Origin: Paenibacillus thiaminolyticus
GTDB taxonomy: Bacteria > Bacillota > Bacilli > Paenibacillales > Paenibacillaceae
Direction: 5' to 3'
DNA: 64,000 bases
Assembly (NCBI RefSeq): GCF_007066085.1
Contig: NZ_CP041405.1
Coordinates: forward strand, 3,755,001-3,819,000
This document shows, piece after piece, positions 45,161-55,407 of the stretch. A program made the translations under genes and the position numbers. The notes under the pieces are model-generated. The model did no database searches and was not told where the DNA came from. It worked only from the letters and a program-made list of their open reading frames with translations. Numbering within the stretch: position 1 is the first letter of the stretch; each line of letters opens with the position of its first letter.

Positions 45161-45883
45161 TTACTGTATCGGCGCCTTCAACGGCATTCCCGGTTTGCGC
45201 GGGTATGCTTTGGGCGTCGATCCTTTTTTGGCAATTAAAATGATATGGCGCTCCGATTCCTCCACCGGCAGGGTGAGCTTATGATCCGCCAGGAAGGAGC
45301 CGTGCAGCACCTGCAGGCTCTTCGCCGATTCGGCGATCTCCTCGGCCGGATTCGTCCCCTTCATCGCCGCGAACAGGCCGCCTGTCTTCACGAACGGAAG
45401 ACAGAATTCATTCAGCACATTGAGGCGGGCTACGGCGCGAGCCGTTACGAGATCGAACCGATCCCGGTATTGCGGCTTACGCGCCACCTCCTCCGCCCGG
45501 CCATGAATGCATTCGACCCCGGTCAGCCCCAGCTCTTGCACCAGATGATTCAAGAACTGAATCCGCTTGTTCAGCGAGTCCACAATCGTCAGCTGGACAT
45601 GCGGGAACAGGATGTGGAGCGGAATGCCCGGGAACCCTGCCCCCGAGCCGATATCGGCCATGGCGGCGACATCCTCCATGTTGACATGGGCCGCCAGCAG
45701 CAGCGAATCATAGAAATGCTTCTCATATACTTTATCCCGCTCGGTAATCCCGGTCAGGTTCATCTTCTCGTTCCATTCCACCAAGATATGGAAATATTGT
45801 TCGAACTGCTCCCGCTGCCGTTCCGTGAGCGTCCATCCGTGCCCGGCCAGCCAGCCGGCAAACTGTTCTTGTACGGCATCCAT
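45161..45883 (-). CDS. rsmG: 16S rRNA (G527-N7)-methyltransferase
   Basis: A 240-residue SAM-dependent enzyme that methylates G527 of 16S rRNA. Motif I is 'MADIGSGAGFPGIPLHI', then 'TIVDSLNKRIQFLNHL' and the RsmG core 'DLVTARAVARLNVLNEFCLPFVK'. Loss is linked to low-level streptomycin resistance. Last gene of the mnmE-mnmG-rsmG run. Confidence 0.96.
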   Translation of the reverse strand: MDAVQEQFAGWLAGHGWTLTERQREQFEQYFHILVEWNEKMNLTGITERDKVYEKHFYDSLLLAAHVNMEDVAAMADIGSGAGFPGIPLHILFPHVQLTIVDSLNKRIQFLNHLVQELGLTGVECIHGRAEEVARKPQYRDRFDLVTARAVARLNVLNEFCLPFVKTGGLFAAMKGTNPAEEIAESAKSLQVLHGSFLADHKLTLPVEESERHIILIAKKGSTPKAYPRKPGMPLKAPIQ

Positions 45884-45940
45884 AAGCTTGAATCTCTCCG
45901 TCCCTCATATGACATCCCGCCCTCAGCGAGCAGAGCAGGC

Positions 45941-47848
45941 CTAGCCGTTGCGGATTTCTTCCTGCTTCGCCGCCGTCACGCGGTTGTAATGCTCGATATA
46001 GACAAGCAGGATAGAAATATCTGCCGGCGTCACCCCCGAGATCCGGGACGCCTGGCCGATCGAGATCGGCCGCACCTTTTCCAGGCGCTGCTTCGCTTCG
46101 GAAGCGATGCCCTGCACATCCTGATAGTCGATACCGGCCGGAATCATCTTCTTCTCCATCTTCTGCAGCTTCTCCACATGCAGCAGCTGCTTCTCGATAT
46201 AGCCGGCATATTTGATCTGAATCTCGACCTGCTCCTTCATCTCCTCGTCCAGCTCATACGGAGATGGGAACAGCTTCTCCACCTGAGCGTAGGCCACTTC
46301 AGGACGACGCATTAGCGTAATCGCGTCGCAGCCGTTCACCAGCGGGGCCGATCCCGCTTCGGCGAGCATCGCCTGCACCGCTTCATCCGGCTTCACCTTC
46401 GTCGCGCGCAGCCGTTCCATCTCCCGCTCGACGAGCTCCATCTTGCGTTGGAATGCCGCATAGCGCTCTTCGCTAATCAAGCCGATCTCATAACCGATAG
46501 GCGTAAGGCGAATGTCCGCATTGTCATGACGGAGCAGCAGACGGTATTCGGCCCGGGACGTCAGCAGACGGTAAGGCTCCATCGTACCCTTCGTCACGAG
46601 ATCGTCAATCAAGACGCCGATATAGCCTTGCGAACGGTCCAGGATGACCGGCGGCTTGCCCTGAATCTTGCGCGCCGCATTAATGCCGGCTATAATACCT
46701 TGGGCCGAAGCCTCCTCATAGCCAGACGTTCCGTTGATTTGTCCGGCCGTGTACAGGTTCTCGACCAGCTTCGTCTCCAACGTCGGCCACAGCTGCGTCG
46801 GCACGACCGCATCGTATTCGATAGCATAGCCCGTGCGCATCATTTCCGCTTTTTCCAATCCGGGAACCGAGCGGATCATCTGAAGCTGAACGTCCTCCGG
46901 CATGCTGGTAGACAGCCCTTGAACGTAATACTCCGACGTATTTTTCCCCTCCGGCTCCAGGAAAATCTGATGCTTCGGCTTGTCGGCGAAGCGGACGATT
47001 TTGTCCTCGATCGATGGACAATAACGTGGCCCAGTCCCCTCGATGACTCCCGAGAACATCGGCGCCCGGTGCAGGTTCTCGTTAATAATCCGATGCGTCT
47101 CCTCCGACGTGTAGGTTAGCCAGCAGGGCAGCTGCTCATTATCGGACGAGGTCGTCTCATAGGAGAAGAACTTCGGATGCTCATCCCCCGGCTGAATCTC
47201 CGTCTTCGAGAAATCGATGAACTGCTTATTAATGCGCGGCGGCGTTCCGGTCTTGAACCGCACCATCTCGAAGCCCAGCTTGCGCAGGTTCTCCGACAGC
47301 TTGATCGAAGGCTGCTGGTTATTCGGACCGCTCTCGTACATCAACTCGCCGATAATAATTTTGCCGCGCAAATACGTCCCGGTCGTCAGAACGACCGCCT
47401 TCGCCGTATAGCGGGCTCCGGATGTGGTCTCGACGCCGACGCATTTGCCGTCTTCCACGAGCAGTTCCTCCACCATGCCCTGACGAAGCGTCAGATTCGG
47501 CGTCGATTCCACCGTTTCCTTCATCGCCTGCTGGTACATCACCTTATCCGCCTGCGCGCGCAGCGCGTGCACCGCCGGCCCTTTTCCTGTATTCAGCATG
47601 CGCATTTGAATGAATGTTTTGTCGATATTGCGGCCCATCTCGCCGCCTAAGGCGTCGATCTCGCGCACGACATGGCCTTTGGCCGGCCCCCCGATCGACG
47701 GGTTGCACGGCATGAAGGCCACCATATCCAGATTAATCGTCAACAGCAGCGTATTGCAGCCCATCCGGGCTGTCGCAAGCGCCGACTCGCAGCCCGCGTG
47801 TCCGGCTCCGATGACGATAACATCATAGTGTCCTGCATCGAATGGCAT
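45941..47848 (-). CDS. mnmG: tRNA U34 carboxymethylaminomethyl-modification protein MnmG
   Basis: A 635-residue FAD protein that, with MnmE, modifies the wobble uridine of several tRNAs. The FAD motif is '[22 protein letters not shown]'-like (here ...SALATARMG); '[13 protein letters not shown]' and the two active-site Cys regions ('MPCNPSIGG', '[11 protein letters not shown]') are present. GGAGGG lies 5 nt before the ATG. Confidence 0.97.
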   Translation of the reverse strand: MPFDAGHYDVIVIGAGHAGCESALATARMGCNTLLLTINLDMVAFMPCNPSIGGPAKGHVVREIDALGGEMGRNIDKTFIQMRMLNTGKGPAVHALRAQADKVMYQQAMKETVESTPNLTLRQGMVEELLVEDGKCVGVETTSGARYTAKAVVLTTGTYLRGKIIIGELMYESGPNNQQPSIKLSENLRKLGFEMVRFKTGTPPRINKQFIDFSKTEIQPGDEHPKFFSYETTSSDNEQLPCWLTYTSEETHRIINENLHRAPMFSGVIEGTGPRYCPSIEDKIVRFADKPKHQIFLEPEGKNTSEYYVQGLSTSMPEDVQLQMIRSVPGLEKAEMMRTGYAIEYDAVVPTQLWPTLETKLVENLYTAGQINGTSGYEEASAQGIIAGINAARKIQGKPPVILDRSQGYIGVLIDDLVTKGTMEPYRLLTSRAEYRLLLRHDNADIRLTPIGYEIGLISEERYAAFQRKMELVEREMERLRATKVKPDEAVQAMLAEAGSAPLVNGCDAITLMRRPEVAYAQVEKLFPSPYELDEEMKEQVEIQIKYAGYIEKQLLHVEKLQKMEKKMIPAGIDYQDVQGIASEAKQRLEKVRPISIGQASRISGVTPADISILLVYIEHYNRVTAAKQEEIRNG

Positions 47849-47884
47849 CGTATCCCTCCTCTATTCCCATCTTCGACCCGCTTC

Positions 47885-49261
47885 TTATTTGCCGAGGCAG
47901 AATTGAGAAAATATTTGATCAATCAGCGAATCGCCGACGGCATCGCCGATAATTTCACCTAACTGCTCCCAGGCCGACCGCACATCGATCTGAATCATAT
48001 CGATCGGGATGCCTTGGCGGGAAGCGTCTATCGCATCATCAAGCGCCTGGAGCGCCTTCTTCAGCAGCGCAATGTGGCGCACGTTGCTCACATACGTCAA
48101 ATCTCCGGATTCGATGCCGCCGCTGAAGAACAAGGTCGAGATCGCCTGCTCCAAGGCGTCTACGCCCTCCTGCTCCTTCGCCGACATGCGGACAATGGCA
48201 TCTGCGCCGAACGTGTTTTCCAGTTCGCTTATATCAATATGTTGCGGCAGATCCATTTTATTCACAATCACAATGACTTGTCTACCCACAAATTCCTTCA
48301 TCCATTCCCGCTCATCCTCATGCAGCGGCTCGTTGTTATTCACAACGAAGAGGATCAGATCTGCCTCCAGCAAGGCGCTGCGGGAACGCTCCACGCCGAG
48401 GCGCTCGACGATATCCGTCGTCTCCCGGATACCGGCCGTATCCAGCAAGCGAAGCGGAATGCCGTTAATGGTGACGAACTCCTCGATCACGTCGCGCGTC
48501 GTGCCCGGAATATCCGTCACAATCGCCTTATTATCCCGGGCCAGCGTATTGAGCAGCGAGGACTTCCCTACATTCGGCCGCCCCACAATCGCCGTCACAA
48601 TGCCCTCTCTTAATATTTTCCCCTCGGACGCCGTCTTTAACAGCCGTTCAATCTCTTTTTTGACTTGACCGCATTTGTCCTGGATGAACGCGCTCGTCAA
48701 TTCTTCCACGTCATGCTCCGGATAATCGATATTCACCTCGATATGGGCCAGCGTCTCGATCAGCGTATGGCGCAGCGCACTAATTTTCTTCGACAGATGG
48801 CCCTGCACCTGCTTCATCGCCACCGAGAAAGCCCGATCCGACTTCGACCGTATCAGGTCAATGACCGCCTCCGCCTGCGACAAGTCAATGCGTCCGTTCA
48901 GGAAAGCGCGCTTCGTGAATTCCCCTGGCTCCGCCGGACGAATCTCCTGCTCCAGCAGCAGATCCATGACCTTGCGAATCGAGATCATCCCTCCGTGCGT
49001 ATTGATCTCGACAACATCCTCCGTCGTGAACGAGCGCGGCGCCCGCATCACGTTCACCAGCACCTCCTCGACCCGCTCCCCGGTCTTGGGGTCGACGATA
49101 TGGCCGTAATGAATCGTATGCGTCTCCGCCTCGGTCAGCTTAACCTTGGAACGGAACAGCTTCTCCACTTCGCTCAGCGCGCCTTCCCCGCTCACCCGAA
49201 TCACCGCGATTCCGCCCTCGCCAAGCGGTGTCGAGACGGCTGCGATCGTATCATACATCAT
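47885..49261 (-). CDS. mnmE: tRNA-modification GTPase MnmE
   Basis: A 458-residue partner of MnmG. The N-terminal folate-binding domain ('[25 protein letters not shown]') is followed by a G domain with '[12 protein letters not shown]', 'DIPGTTRD', 'DTAGIRET' and 'NKMD', and the C-terminal tail 'FSQFCLGK' with the catalytic Cys. ATG 49261 follows AGGAGGG by 7 nt. Confidence 0.97.
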   Translation of the reverse strand: MMYDTIAAVSTPLGEGGIAVIRVSGEGALSEVEKLFRSKVKLTEAETHTIHYGHIVDPKTGERVEEVLVNVMRAPRSFTTEDVVEINTHGGMISIRKVMDLLLEQEIRPAEPGEFTKRAFLNGRIDLSQAEAVIDLIRSKSDRAFSVAMKQVQGHLSKKISALRHTLIETLAHIEVNIDYPEHDVEELTSAFIQDKCGQVKKEIERLLKTASEGKILREGIVTAIVGRPNVGKSSLLNTLARDNKAIVTDIPGTTRDVIEEFVTINGIPLRLLDTAGIRETTDIVERLGVERSRSALLEADLILFVVNNNEPLHEDEREWMKEFVGRQVIVIVNKMDLPQHIDISELENTFGADAIVRMSAKEQEGVDALEQAISTLFFSGGIESGDLTYVSNVRHIALLKKALQALDDAIDASRQGIPIDMIQIDVRSAWEQLGEIIGDAVGDSLIDQIFSQFCLGK

Positions 49262-49325
49262 GTGAATTCCCTCCTGTCTTCGCACATGCTTCTATCCTGT
49301 ACGTATCCCGAACATTGAATTTTGT

Positions 49326-49369
49326 TAAAAAAAAGCAATGATTACCCCCGACATAGGCGCAATCATTGC
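49326..49369 (-). terminator. Terminator after jag
   Basis: Minus-strand arms gcaatgatt and aatcattgc are followed by ttttttttaac. It lies 59 nt downstream of jag and separates it from mnmE. Confidence 0.85.
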
Positions 49370-49427
49370 GTTCGTGCTTGAATTCCACGTCTATATAATA
49401 GAGAAAACTCCAATCATACCATGCGGA

Positions 49428-50165
49428 TTATTTCACGGAAATAACGATGCGCCGGTTCGGCTCCTCGCCCTTGCTGTAGGTCTTCACTTTCGGATGATCC
49501 TGCAGCTTGGCATGAATGATCTTCCGCTCCTGCGCCGTCATCGGCTCCAGCACGACATCGTGGCGGTTGCGAACGGCCTTGTTCGCCAACCGGTCAGCCA
49601 GCGCTTCCAGCGTCTTCTTCCGCCGCTCGCGGAACTGCTCTGCATCAAGAATAATACGAAGGTGGTGCTTAGAATAACGGTTAGCGACCAGACTCGTCAA
49701 ATATTGCAGCGAATCCAAAGTCTGGCCCCGGCGCCCGATAATGAGTCCAAGATCAGGTCCGCTGATGTCGAATGTAACGGTATCCTTGCGCTTATGCACC
49801 GATACCTCCACTTCCAATCCCATCGCGCGGGCCGCATCGATAATGAACCGGCTCGCCTCTTCGATCGGATCGGGGCCTTCCACCCCGGCTTCTGCGGCCG
49901 CGGCATCAACGGACGACACCGCCGCCTCTTCCGCCGGCTCTGACTTCGCTTCAGCGGAAGGGCTTGGGGCCGGGACAGGTGCCTCCGGCTTCTCAAGCAG
50001 CGTAAGCTCCACGGTAGCCGGTCGCACCCCAATCAATCCGAACAAGCCGCGCGAGGGCTTCTCCAATACGCGGACGGTGACTCGATCTTCCGCCACCTTC
50101 CATTGTGCCAATCCGTTGTTTATTGCATCTTCGATCGTTTTTCCCGATACAATGAGCGTGTTCAT
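49428..50165 (-). CDS. jag: Jag/KhpB RNA-binding protein (SpoIIIJ-associated)
   Basis: A 245-residue protein with the Jag N-domain (about 1-55, 'SGKTIEDAINNGLAQWKV'), an Ala/Pro/Glu-rich acidic linker (about 60-105), a KH domain with the 'GLIIGRRGQTLDSLQYL' loop and a C-terminal R3H domain ('ERKIIHAKLQDHPKVKTYSKGEEPNRR'). With KhpA it binds RNA and affects division and wall growth in relatives. It overlaps yidC by 4 nt. Confidence 0.95.
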   Translation of the reverse strand: MNTLIVSGKTIEDAINNGLAQWKVAEDRVTVRVLEKPSRGLFGLIGVRPATVELTLLEKPEAPVPAPSPSAEAKSEPAEEAAVSSVDAAAAEAGVEGPDPIEEASRFIIDAARAMGLEVEVSVHKRKDTVTFDISGPDLGLIIGRRGQTLDSLQYLTSLVANRYSKHHLRIILDAEQFRERRKKTLEALADRLANKAVRNRHDVVLEPMTAQERKIIHAKLQDHPKVKTYSKGEEPNRRIVISVK

Positions 50166-50935
50166 TTCGCCGGACTGACCTCCTTATCATTGTTACGATA
50201 AAGGAAAAAGTTCTGCACAATCGTGAACAGGTTGCTATATACCCAATACAGCGGCAAGGCCGCCGGGAAGTTAATCGACATGACAAAAATCAAGATTGGG
50301 AACACGTACAGCATGAACTGCATCGGATTCGGCCCTTTTTGCTGTGCGGTCATCATCTTCGTCTGAATGAACGAGGTCAATGCAGCGATGATCGGAAGCA
50401 CGTAGTACGGGTCGGTTTGTCCCAATTTGAGCCATAAAAACGTATGCTCGCGAATTTCCGAGTTCAAATAAATCGAGTTGTACAGGGCGATAAATACCGG
50501 CATCTGAACAATCATCGGCAAGCAGCCGGCCAGCGGATTCACATTATGCTGTTGGAACAGCTTCATCGTCTCTTCTTGCTGCTTTTGCGGATTGTCGCCA
50601 TACTTCTTCTTAAGCTCGGCAAGCTTCGGCTGCAGCTTCTGCATCTCCTTCGAGCTGCGCATCTGCTTCACGGTGAGCGGTAAAATAAGAGAACGGACGA
50701 TGATGGTAAGCAGCAGTATGGCCAGGCCATACTCTCCCTTGAACCAGGTTGCAAACGTATCCAGAGCTAACGAGAAATAATAGACGACGTTGCGCTCCCA
50801 GAAGTTCCCCTGCAGCAGGTCCTCTGTCTTCAATGTCGTGGTCGATGTCGTACATCCGGTCAGTACGACCAGCAACAGCACGGATAACGCCACGAAGAGC
50901 CATTTTCGATTATGCAACAACTTCTTCAGCGACAA
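50162..50935 (-). CDS. yidC: Membrane insertase YidC/SpoIIIJ
   Basis: A 257-residue Oxa1-type insertase that places proteins into the membrane, and in sporulating Bacillales helps forespore signalling. A lipoprotein signal ends 'LLLVVLTGC', followed by five helices including 'YGLAILLLTIIVRSLILPLTVKQM' with the conserved Arg, and a Lys-rich cytoplasmic hairpin. TTG 50935 (MSLKKLLHNRKW) lies 9 nt after AGAGGAG. The only yidC copy in the window. Confidence 0.95.
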   Translation of the reverse strand: MSLKKLLHNRKWLFVALSVLLLVVLTGCTTSTTTLKTEDLLQGNFWERNVVYYFSLALDTFATWFKGEYGLAILLLTIIVRSLILPLTVKQMRSSKEMQKLQPKLAELKKKYGDNPQKQQEETMKLFQQHNVNPLAGCLPMIVQMPVFIALYNSIYLNSEIREHTFLWLKLGQTDPYYVLPIIAALTSFIQTKMMTAQQKGPNPMQFMLYVFPILIFVMSINFPAALPLYWVYSNLFTIVQNFFLYRNNDKEVSPAK

Positions 50936-51029
50936 TAGCAAAAACTCCTCTCTTGAACCATCCGATTCCAAAGTAAATATATCATATTTCAAACGCTAAA
51001 GGAAACGGCCCAAGCCGCTCTATTCTTGC

Positions 51030-51371
51030 CTATTGCTTGAACACGGATCCCTTGCGCATCACATGCTGCACGCTCTTCGTCAATTGATCGTAATTCATCT
51101 CCGTCGCGCCTTTGCGAACGATGAAAATCAAATCGACATGATCGATAACCCGATCGGCCTCCCGTCTCACAATCTCCTTAATCATTCGCCGCATGCGGTT
51201 GCGCATGACCGCATTGCCGATCTTCTTGCTGGCGGAGACCCCTACGCGGAACCGCTCCACCTGCGGACGATGGAAAACATATAAGACCAGCTGATGATTT
51301 GCGAAGGAACGGCCGTATCGGTATACCCGGGAAAAATCGGATCGGTCCCGCAACCGGTACTTTTTCTGCAC
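51030..51371 (-). CDS. rnpA: Ribonuclease P protein component
   Basis: A 113-residue basic protein that assists the RNase P RNA in tRNA 5' maturation. The RNR motif region 'AVMRNRMRRMIKEIVR' is clear. The GTG start lies 8 nt after AGGAG. Confidence 0.97.
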   Translation of the reverse strand: MQKKYRLRDRSDFSRVYRYGRSFANHQLVLYVFHRPQVERFRVGVSASKKIGNAVMRNRMRRMIKEIVRREADRVIDHVDLIFIVRKGATEMNYDQLTKSVQHVMRKGSVFKQ

Positions 51372-51648
51372 GTGCTTACTCCTGCCCTTCTTACGAAGCC
51401 TGCAATAATCTCTGCCGGCATTCCATTAACCAAGTATGTGCTTCCGCCAGGCGGAATAAACGCTCCCTGACCGCAGCCCGAACAGCGGATGATTCGGAAG
51501 CAAGCAAAAACGGCCATGATGCCCCCTTGCCGTCAGCCGGCCGTATCTGTCAGGACATTCATGGCTTGTTCTATACTGCTTGCAGACCGCCATCCTTCTT
51601 GACCCTCATATCGCGGATTGAACATGAACAGGCTCTCTATTATAAATA

Positions 51649-51667
51649 GATGCGATTGAATCGCATC
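51649..51667. promoter_or_regulatory. 19-bp palindrome by a rnpA-proximal promoter
   Basis: gatgcgattgaatcgcatc is a perfect inverted repeat around a central base. On the minus strand a TATAAT begins a few bases after it, so it would overlap the -35 region: an operator-like layout for rnpA. The regulator is unknown. Confidence 0.4.
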
Positions 51668-51679
51668 GGTCCCCTTAAG

Positions 51680-51703
51680 AAAAAAAGACCACCGTGGTGG
51701 TCT
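51680..51703 (-). terminator. rpmH terminator
   Basis: A minus-strand stem gaccaccacggtggtc is followed by tttttttc, just after rpmH. Confidence 0.85.
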
Positions 51704-51717
51704 TGCATTCACGCGTC

Positions 51718-51852
51718 TTATGCGCTCAGTACTTTTCTGCCTTTTTGACGACGAGCAGCAATAACCTTACGGCCGTTTTTCGTGCTCATTCTTTTACGGA
51801 AACCGTGAACTTTTTTGCGTTTGCTCACATTTGGCTTAAATGTTGGTCTCAA
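51718..51852 (-). CDS. rpmH: Ribosomal protein L34
   Basis: A 44-residue very basic protein ([18 protein letters not shown] to RKVLSA) of the large subunit; the sequence is the L34 signature throughout. The TTG start at 51852 follows AGGAGGTG by about 7 nt. The first gene leftward of oriC, divergent from dnaA, as in nearly all Firmicutes. Confidence 0.97.
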   Translation of the reverse strand: MRPTFKPNVSKRKKVHGFRKRMSTKNGRKVIAARRQKGRKVLSA

Positions 51853-52070
51853 CGTAGCGCACCTCCTCGAATGAGATATGTCATGGGAGTCCCATTGATT
51901 GCGTCAGTTCACACTTTCGCACAAAATTCCTTTTTACATTTAAACAGAATACCTCTTAAAAGTCAATGATAACGTTCGGCATCTCCTTCCTCTTTCTCCT
52001 TTTCTAATAGAAATAAGTCTGTCTTCGGGACTTATCCGCAGCCCTGATTCGCGATTCCGCCGCCACGAAG

Positions 52071-52403
52071 TTATTCACATGTGCAAAACCGTTGAGAAAT
52101 CGACAGATTTCCATGACGACTTGTGCACAATAATTTATACACAGTGGCCGCTCTTGTCGAATGACAACAAGTTATAAACAATATCTAGTGGTGTACATAA
52201 TTTTTGTACACAAGTTATTGAATTTGTGGATAATTATCGCGGTATCATTGAAAAACAAGGCTTCTTCTGCTATGATTATATTGTTTTTCGGTTGTGAATA
52301 ACCATTGTGGATATTTATTTATCAACAACCTGTGGATAAAGTTGTGAACAACTCGAATATAACGTTTATATATTGTTCGACATCTTCTTGATATTGTGGA
52401 TAA
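52071..52403. promoter_or_regulatory. oriC, DnaA-box region upstream of dnaA
   Basis: At least six strong DnaA boxes: TTATTCACA 52071-52079 (+), TTATACACA 52135-52143 (+), TTATCCACA 52225-52233 (-), TTATTCACA 52293-52301 (-), TTATCCACA 52331-52339 (-) and 52395-52403 (-). There are weaker ones (for example TTGTACACA 52204-52212). The region is AT-rich and lies between rpmH and dnaA, matching the incA/incB part of a bipartite Bacillus-type origin. Confidence 0.93.
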
Positions 52404-52494
52404 TATATTATTCGAATCGCTATATCTCGACATCATGCACGTTCGCTTTGCGGTAACGCGCAAGCCGAACGCCGTCATAACATGTCAGCATAGA

Positions 52495-52565
52495 CCCCGA
52501 CAATGCGCCCTTCTTTAATAAGGGCTTTCTGTGCCTTGGAGAGCCCTTATCGCGTCTTGTCGGGG
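52495..52565 (+). promoter_or_regulatory. Structured dnaA leader
   Basis: Nested inverted repeats in the dnaA 5' region: outer arms ccccgacaa (52495-52503) and ttgtcgggg (52557-52565), inner arms ataagggct (52518-52526) and agcccttat (52542-52550). The fold ends 85 nt before the dnaA start. It may affect dnaA expression; no known RNA family was recognised. Confidence 0.5.
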
Positions 52566-52650
52566 CCCTTGTCCTTTTCATGGAGCGGCGAAGCACGCCG
52601 GTTTTCGCGTCACCTGACGACGCAGAAGGTTTGAAGGAGTGAAACGATCT

Positions 52651-54006
52651 GTGGAGCGCCAAGCGAACGCACATTGGCAGGAAATATTGTCCGTCATCCA
52701 GACCAAGCTTAGCAAACCAAGCTTCGATACCTGGTTCAAAGCCACTCAAGCGGTCAAGTTTACGGACACGCAGCTACTGATTACCGCACCGACCACATTT
52801 GCGGTGGAATGGCTTGAGAGCCGTTATACGAAGCTGGTTAGCTCAACTATCTTAGAAATTACGGGCAATCAGGTGGACGTCAAGTTCATCATCGAGGAGG
52901 CGGCCCTTGCGGAACCTGACATTCCGCAGCCACAGAGTCCTCCGGCCCGTCCTGCCGTTCAGGATGAGCCGGCTTCCACCATGCTCAACCCCAAGTATAC
53001 GTTCGATACATTCGTCATCGGCTCGAACAACCGTTTCGCCCATGCCGCTTCGCTCGCGGTGGCGGAAGCGCCGGCCAAAGCATACAACCCGTTGTTCCTG
53101 TACGGGGGCGTCGGTCTGGGCAAGACCCACTTGATGCATGCGATTGGGCATTACATTTTGGAGCATAATCCGGCGAGCCGCGTCGTATACACCACATCCG
53201 AGAAGTTCACCAATGAATTCATCAATGCGATCCGGGATAACCGGGGGGAGAGCTTCCGCAACAAATACCGGAATGTCGACATTTTGCTCGTCGACGACAT
53301 TCAGTTTCTCGCCGGCAAGGAATCGACGCAGGAGGAATTTTTCCATACCTTCAATGCGCTTCATAACGAAAATAAACAGATCGTCATCTCAAGCGATCGT
53401 CCGCCCAAAGAGATCGAAACGCTGGAGGAACGGCTTCGTTCCCGGTTCGAATGGGGCTTGATCACCGATATTCAGCCCCCTGATTTGGAGACGAGAATCG
53501 CGATTCTGCGCAAAAAGGCAAAGGCGGAGAACCTCGATATCCCGAATGAAGCGATGGGCTATATCGCGAATCAGATCAACACGAACATTCGTGAGCTGGA
53601 AGGGGCACTGACCCGGGTCGTCGCGTTCTCGACGATGACGAACCAGGATATAACTACCCATCTGGCAGCGGAAGCGCTGAAGGATATTATCCCGTCCAGC
53701 CGTCCGCGCATGATTACGATACAGGATATCCAGCAGAAGGTAGGCGAGTTCTACGGGCTGAAGATGGAGGATTTCAAGGCGCGGAAGCGAACGAAAGCCG
53801 TCGCGTTCCCGCGGCAGATCGCCATGTATCTATCCCGCGAGCTGACCGACTACTCCTTACCCAAGATAGGGGAAGCCTTCGGCGGCCGGGACCATACGAC
53901 CGTCATCCATGCGCACGAAAAAATTACCCAGAACGTACAGCAAGACCAGGAATTATACAAAGTGATTCAGAACCTGATCGACAAAATCAAAAATCCGACG
54001 CTGTGA
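52651..54006 (+). CDS. dnaA: Chromosomal replication initiator DnaA
   Basis: A 451-residue AAA+ initiator. Domain I starts '[22 protein letters not shown]', followed by a short variable domain II. Domain III has Walker A '[13 protein letters not shown]', Walker B '[10 protein letters not shown]' and sensor motifs. Domain IV has the DnaA-box-binding '[16 protein letters not shown]'. GTG 52651 lies 11 nt after AAGGAG; a GTG four codons upstream overlaps that ribosome binding site and is less likely. Confidence 0.97.
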   Translation: MERQANAHWQEILSVIQTKLSKPSFDTWFKATQAVKFTDTQLLITAPTTFAVEWLESRYTKLVSSTILEITGNQVDVKFIIEEAALAEPDIPQPQSPPARPAVQDEPASTMLNPKYTFDTFVIGSNNRFAHAASLAVAEAPAKAYNPLFLYGGVGLGKTHLMHAIGHYILEHNPASRVVYTTSEKFTNEFINAIRDNRGESFRNKYRNVDILLVDDIQFLAGKESTQEEFFHTFNALHNENKQIVISSDRPPKEIETLEERLRSRFEWGLITDIQPPDLETRIAILRKKAKAENLDIPNEAMGYIANQINTNIRELEGALTRVVAFSTMTNQDITTHLAAEALKDIIPSSRPRMITIQDIQQKVGEFYGLKMEDFKARKRTKAVAFPRQIAMYLSRELTDYSLPKIGEAFGGRDHTTVIHAHEKITQNVQQDQELYKVIQNLIDKIKNPTL

Positions 54007-54015
54007 ACAACATAA

Positions 54016-54060
54016 AAAGCCTATGCACAATCTATACACATGTGGATAGGCTTTACTTTA
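54016..54060 (+). terminator. dnaA terminator with embedded DnaA-box-like sites
   Basis: The arms aaagcctat and ataggcttt are followed by acttta. The loop holds tatacacatgtggatag, two back-to-back DnaA-box-like words. Confidence 0.7.
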
Positions 54061-54076
54061 TGCGTGTTCCAGGTAG

Positions 54077-54115
54077 TTATCCACATATTCAGTGCCCCTA
54101 CTATTACTATTATTA
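54077..54115. promoter_or_regulatory. oriC unwinding element: DnaA box, GC spacer, DnaA-trios
   Basis: A perfect DnaA box TTATCCACA (54077-54085) is followed by a GC-rich bit (agtgcccc). Then come six triplets CTA/CTA/TTA/CTA/TTA/TTA (54098-54115), whose complementary strand reads 3'-GAT/AAT-5' repeated. That is the DnaA-trio consensus 3'-(G/A)AT-5' defined in B. subtilis as the start of origin opening. AT-rich DNA follows to dnaN. Confidence 0.8.
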
Positions 54116-54209
54116 TTTAAAAGATTAATATAGATCATCATATAACAACGCAAGCAAATTCCGCTTCTCATGAATTGCAATGCTACAATAGGCGTTAAGG
54201 AGTGACGAC

Positions 54210-55352
54210 ATGAAAATTTCCATACTAAAAAATGAACTGAATGAAGCGATACAAAATGTATCAAAAGCGATTTCCAGCCGGACGACGATTCCGATTCTGA
54301 CCGGGATTAAGATGGACGTGACCTTTCAAGGAGTGACCTTGACGGCCAGCGATACCGACATTTCGATTCAATGCTTCATTCCGGTGGAGGATGACCGCCA
54401 GACGATTGTCCAGGTTGACAAGCCGGGGAGTGTCGTGCTGCCGGCCAAGTTTTTTGTCGAGATTATTAAGAAGCTGCCGTCCCAAGACATCGAGATCGAA
54501 GTCAAAGATCACTTCCAGACCTTCCTCCGTTCCGGTTCAACCGACATCCAGATGGTCGGCCTCGATCCGGAAGAATATCCGGTGCTGCCAAGCATCGAGG
54601 AGAATCAGGTTATTCGCGTGAACGGCGATTTGCTGAAAACGATGATTAAGCAGACGGTTTTTGCCATTTCCACCAACGAGACGACGCCAATCTTGACTGG
54701 CGTGCTATGGAATTTGCAGGAGGGCGACCTCAAGTTCGTCGCTACGGACCGCCATCGGCTGGCCAGCCGCATCGCTGATATTCAAGCCGAAGAAGATATC
54801 CGCTTTAACAATGTCGTCATTTCCGGCAAGACGCTCAATGAATTGAGCAAGATCATTCCGGATCAGAACACGATTGTCGATATCGTCGTGGCCGACAATC
54901 AGGTATTGTTCAAGATCGACCGCGTTCTGTTTTATTCACGTATTTTAGACGGCACTTATCCGGATACTTCCAAGATTATTCCGCAGCAGTATAAAACAGA
55001 ACTGGTTTTGGATACAAAAAAATTGACGGATGCGATCGACCGGGCCTATTTGCTGTCACGCGAGGAGAAGACGAACATTGTCCGTCTGCAGACCAAGGAA
55101 GACGGCACGATCGAGATTTCATCGAGCTCCTCAGAGCTGGGCCGGGTCACCGAGCAGTTGGATGTCAAGGAATTCAACGGGGAACCGCTGCGCATCGCGT
55201 TCAACTCCAAATATATGCTCGATGTGTTGAAGGTTGTGGAATGCGAGCATATTTTCATCGGATTTACGGGCGCTATGAGTCCGATTATCATTAAACCAAC
55301 GGAGAAGGTGAACAGCCTTCATCTCATCCTGCCATACCGGACGACCAATTAA
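54210..55352 (+). CDS. dnaN: DNA polymerase III beta sliding clamp
   Basis: A 380-residue ring-forming clamp with three similar domains; it starts 'MKISILKNELNEAIQNVSKAIS' and ends 'LILPYRTTN', both typical. It tethers the polymerase and serves as a docking platform for mismatch repair and regulators. AAGGAG lies 8 nt upstream. Second gene of the dnaA-dnaN pair, with the oriC unwinding element between them. Confidence 0.97.
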   Translation: MKISILKNELNEAIQNVSKAISSRTTIPILTGIKMDVTFQGVTLTASDTDISIQCFIPVEDDRQTIVQVDKPGSVVLPAKFFVEIIKKLPSQDIEIEVKDHFQTFLRSGSTDIQMVGLDPEEYPVLPSIEENQVIRVNGDLLKTMIKQTVFAISTNETTPILTGVLWNLQEGDLKFVATDRHRLASRIADIQAEEDIRFNNVVISGKTLNELSKIIPDQNTIVDIVVADNQVLFKIDRVLFYSRILDGTYPDTSKIIPQQYKTELVLDTKKLTDAIDRAYLLSREEKTNIVRLQTKEDGTIEISSSSSELGRVTEQLDVKEFNGEPLRIAFNSKYMLDVLKVVECEHIFIGFTGAMSPIIIKPTEKVNSLHLILPYRTTN

Positions 55353-55407
55353 CCGGAGACAGGCAGGGGAGCGCAGCCGCAGGGAGGCTGCCAAGGAGGA
55401 TACGATC

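Larger units (their letters stand above)
51372..51717. other. Spacer between rpmH and rnpA
   Basis: 346 nt, longer than usual for this pair, with no convincing gene. It holds the rpmH terminator (51680-51703), a palindrome (51649-51667) and a minus-strand TATAAT next to it. Confidence 0.6.
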
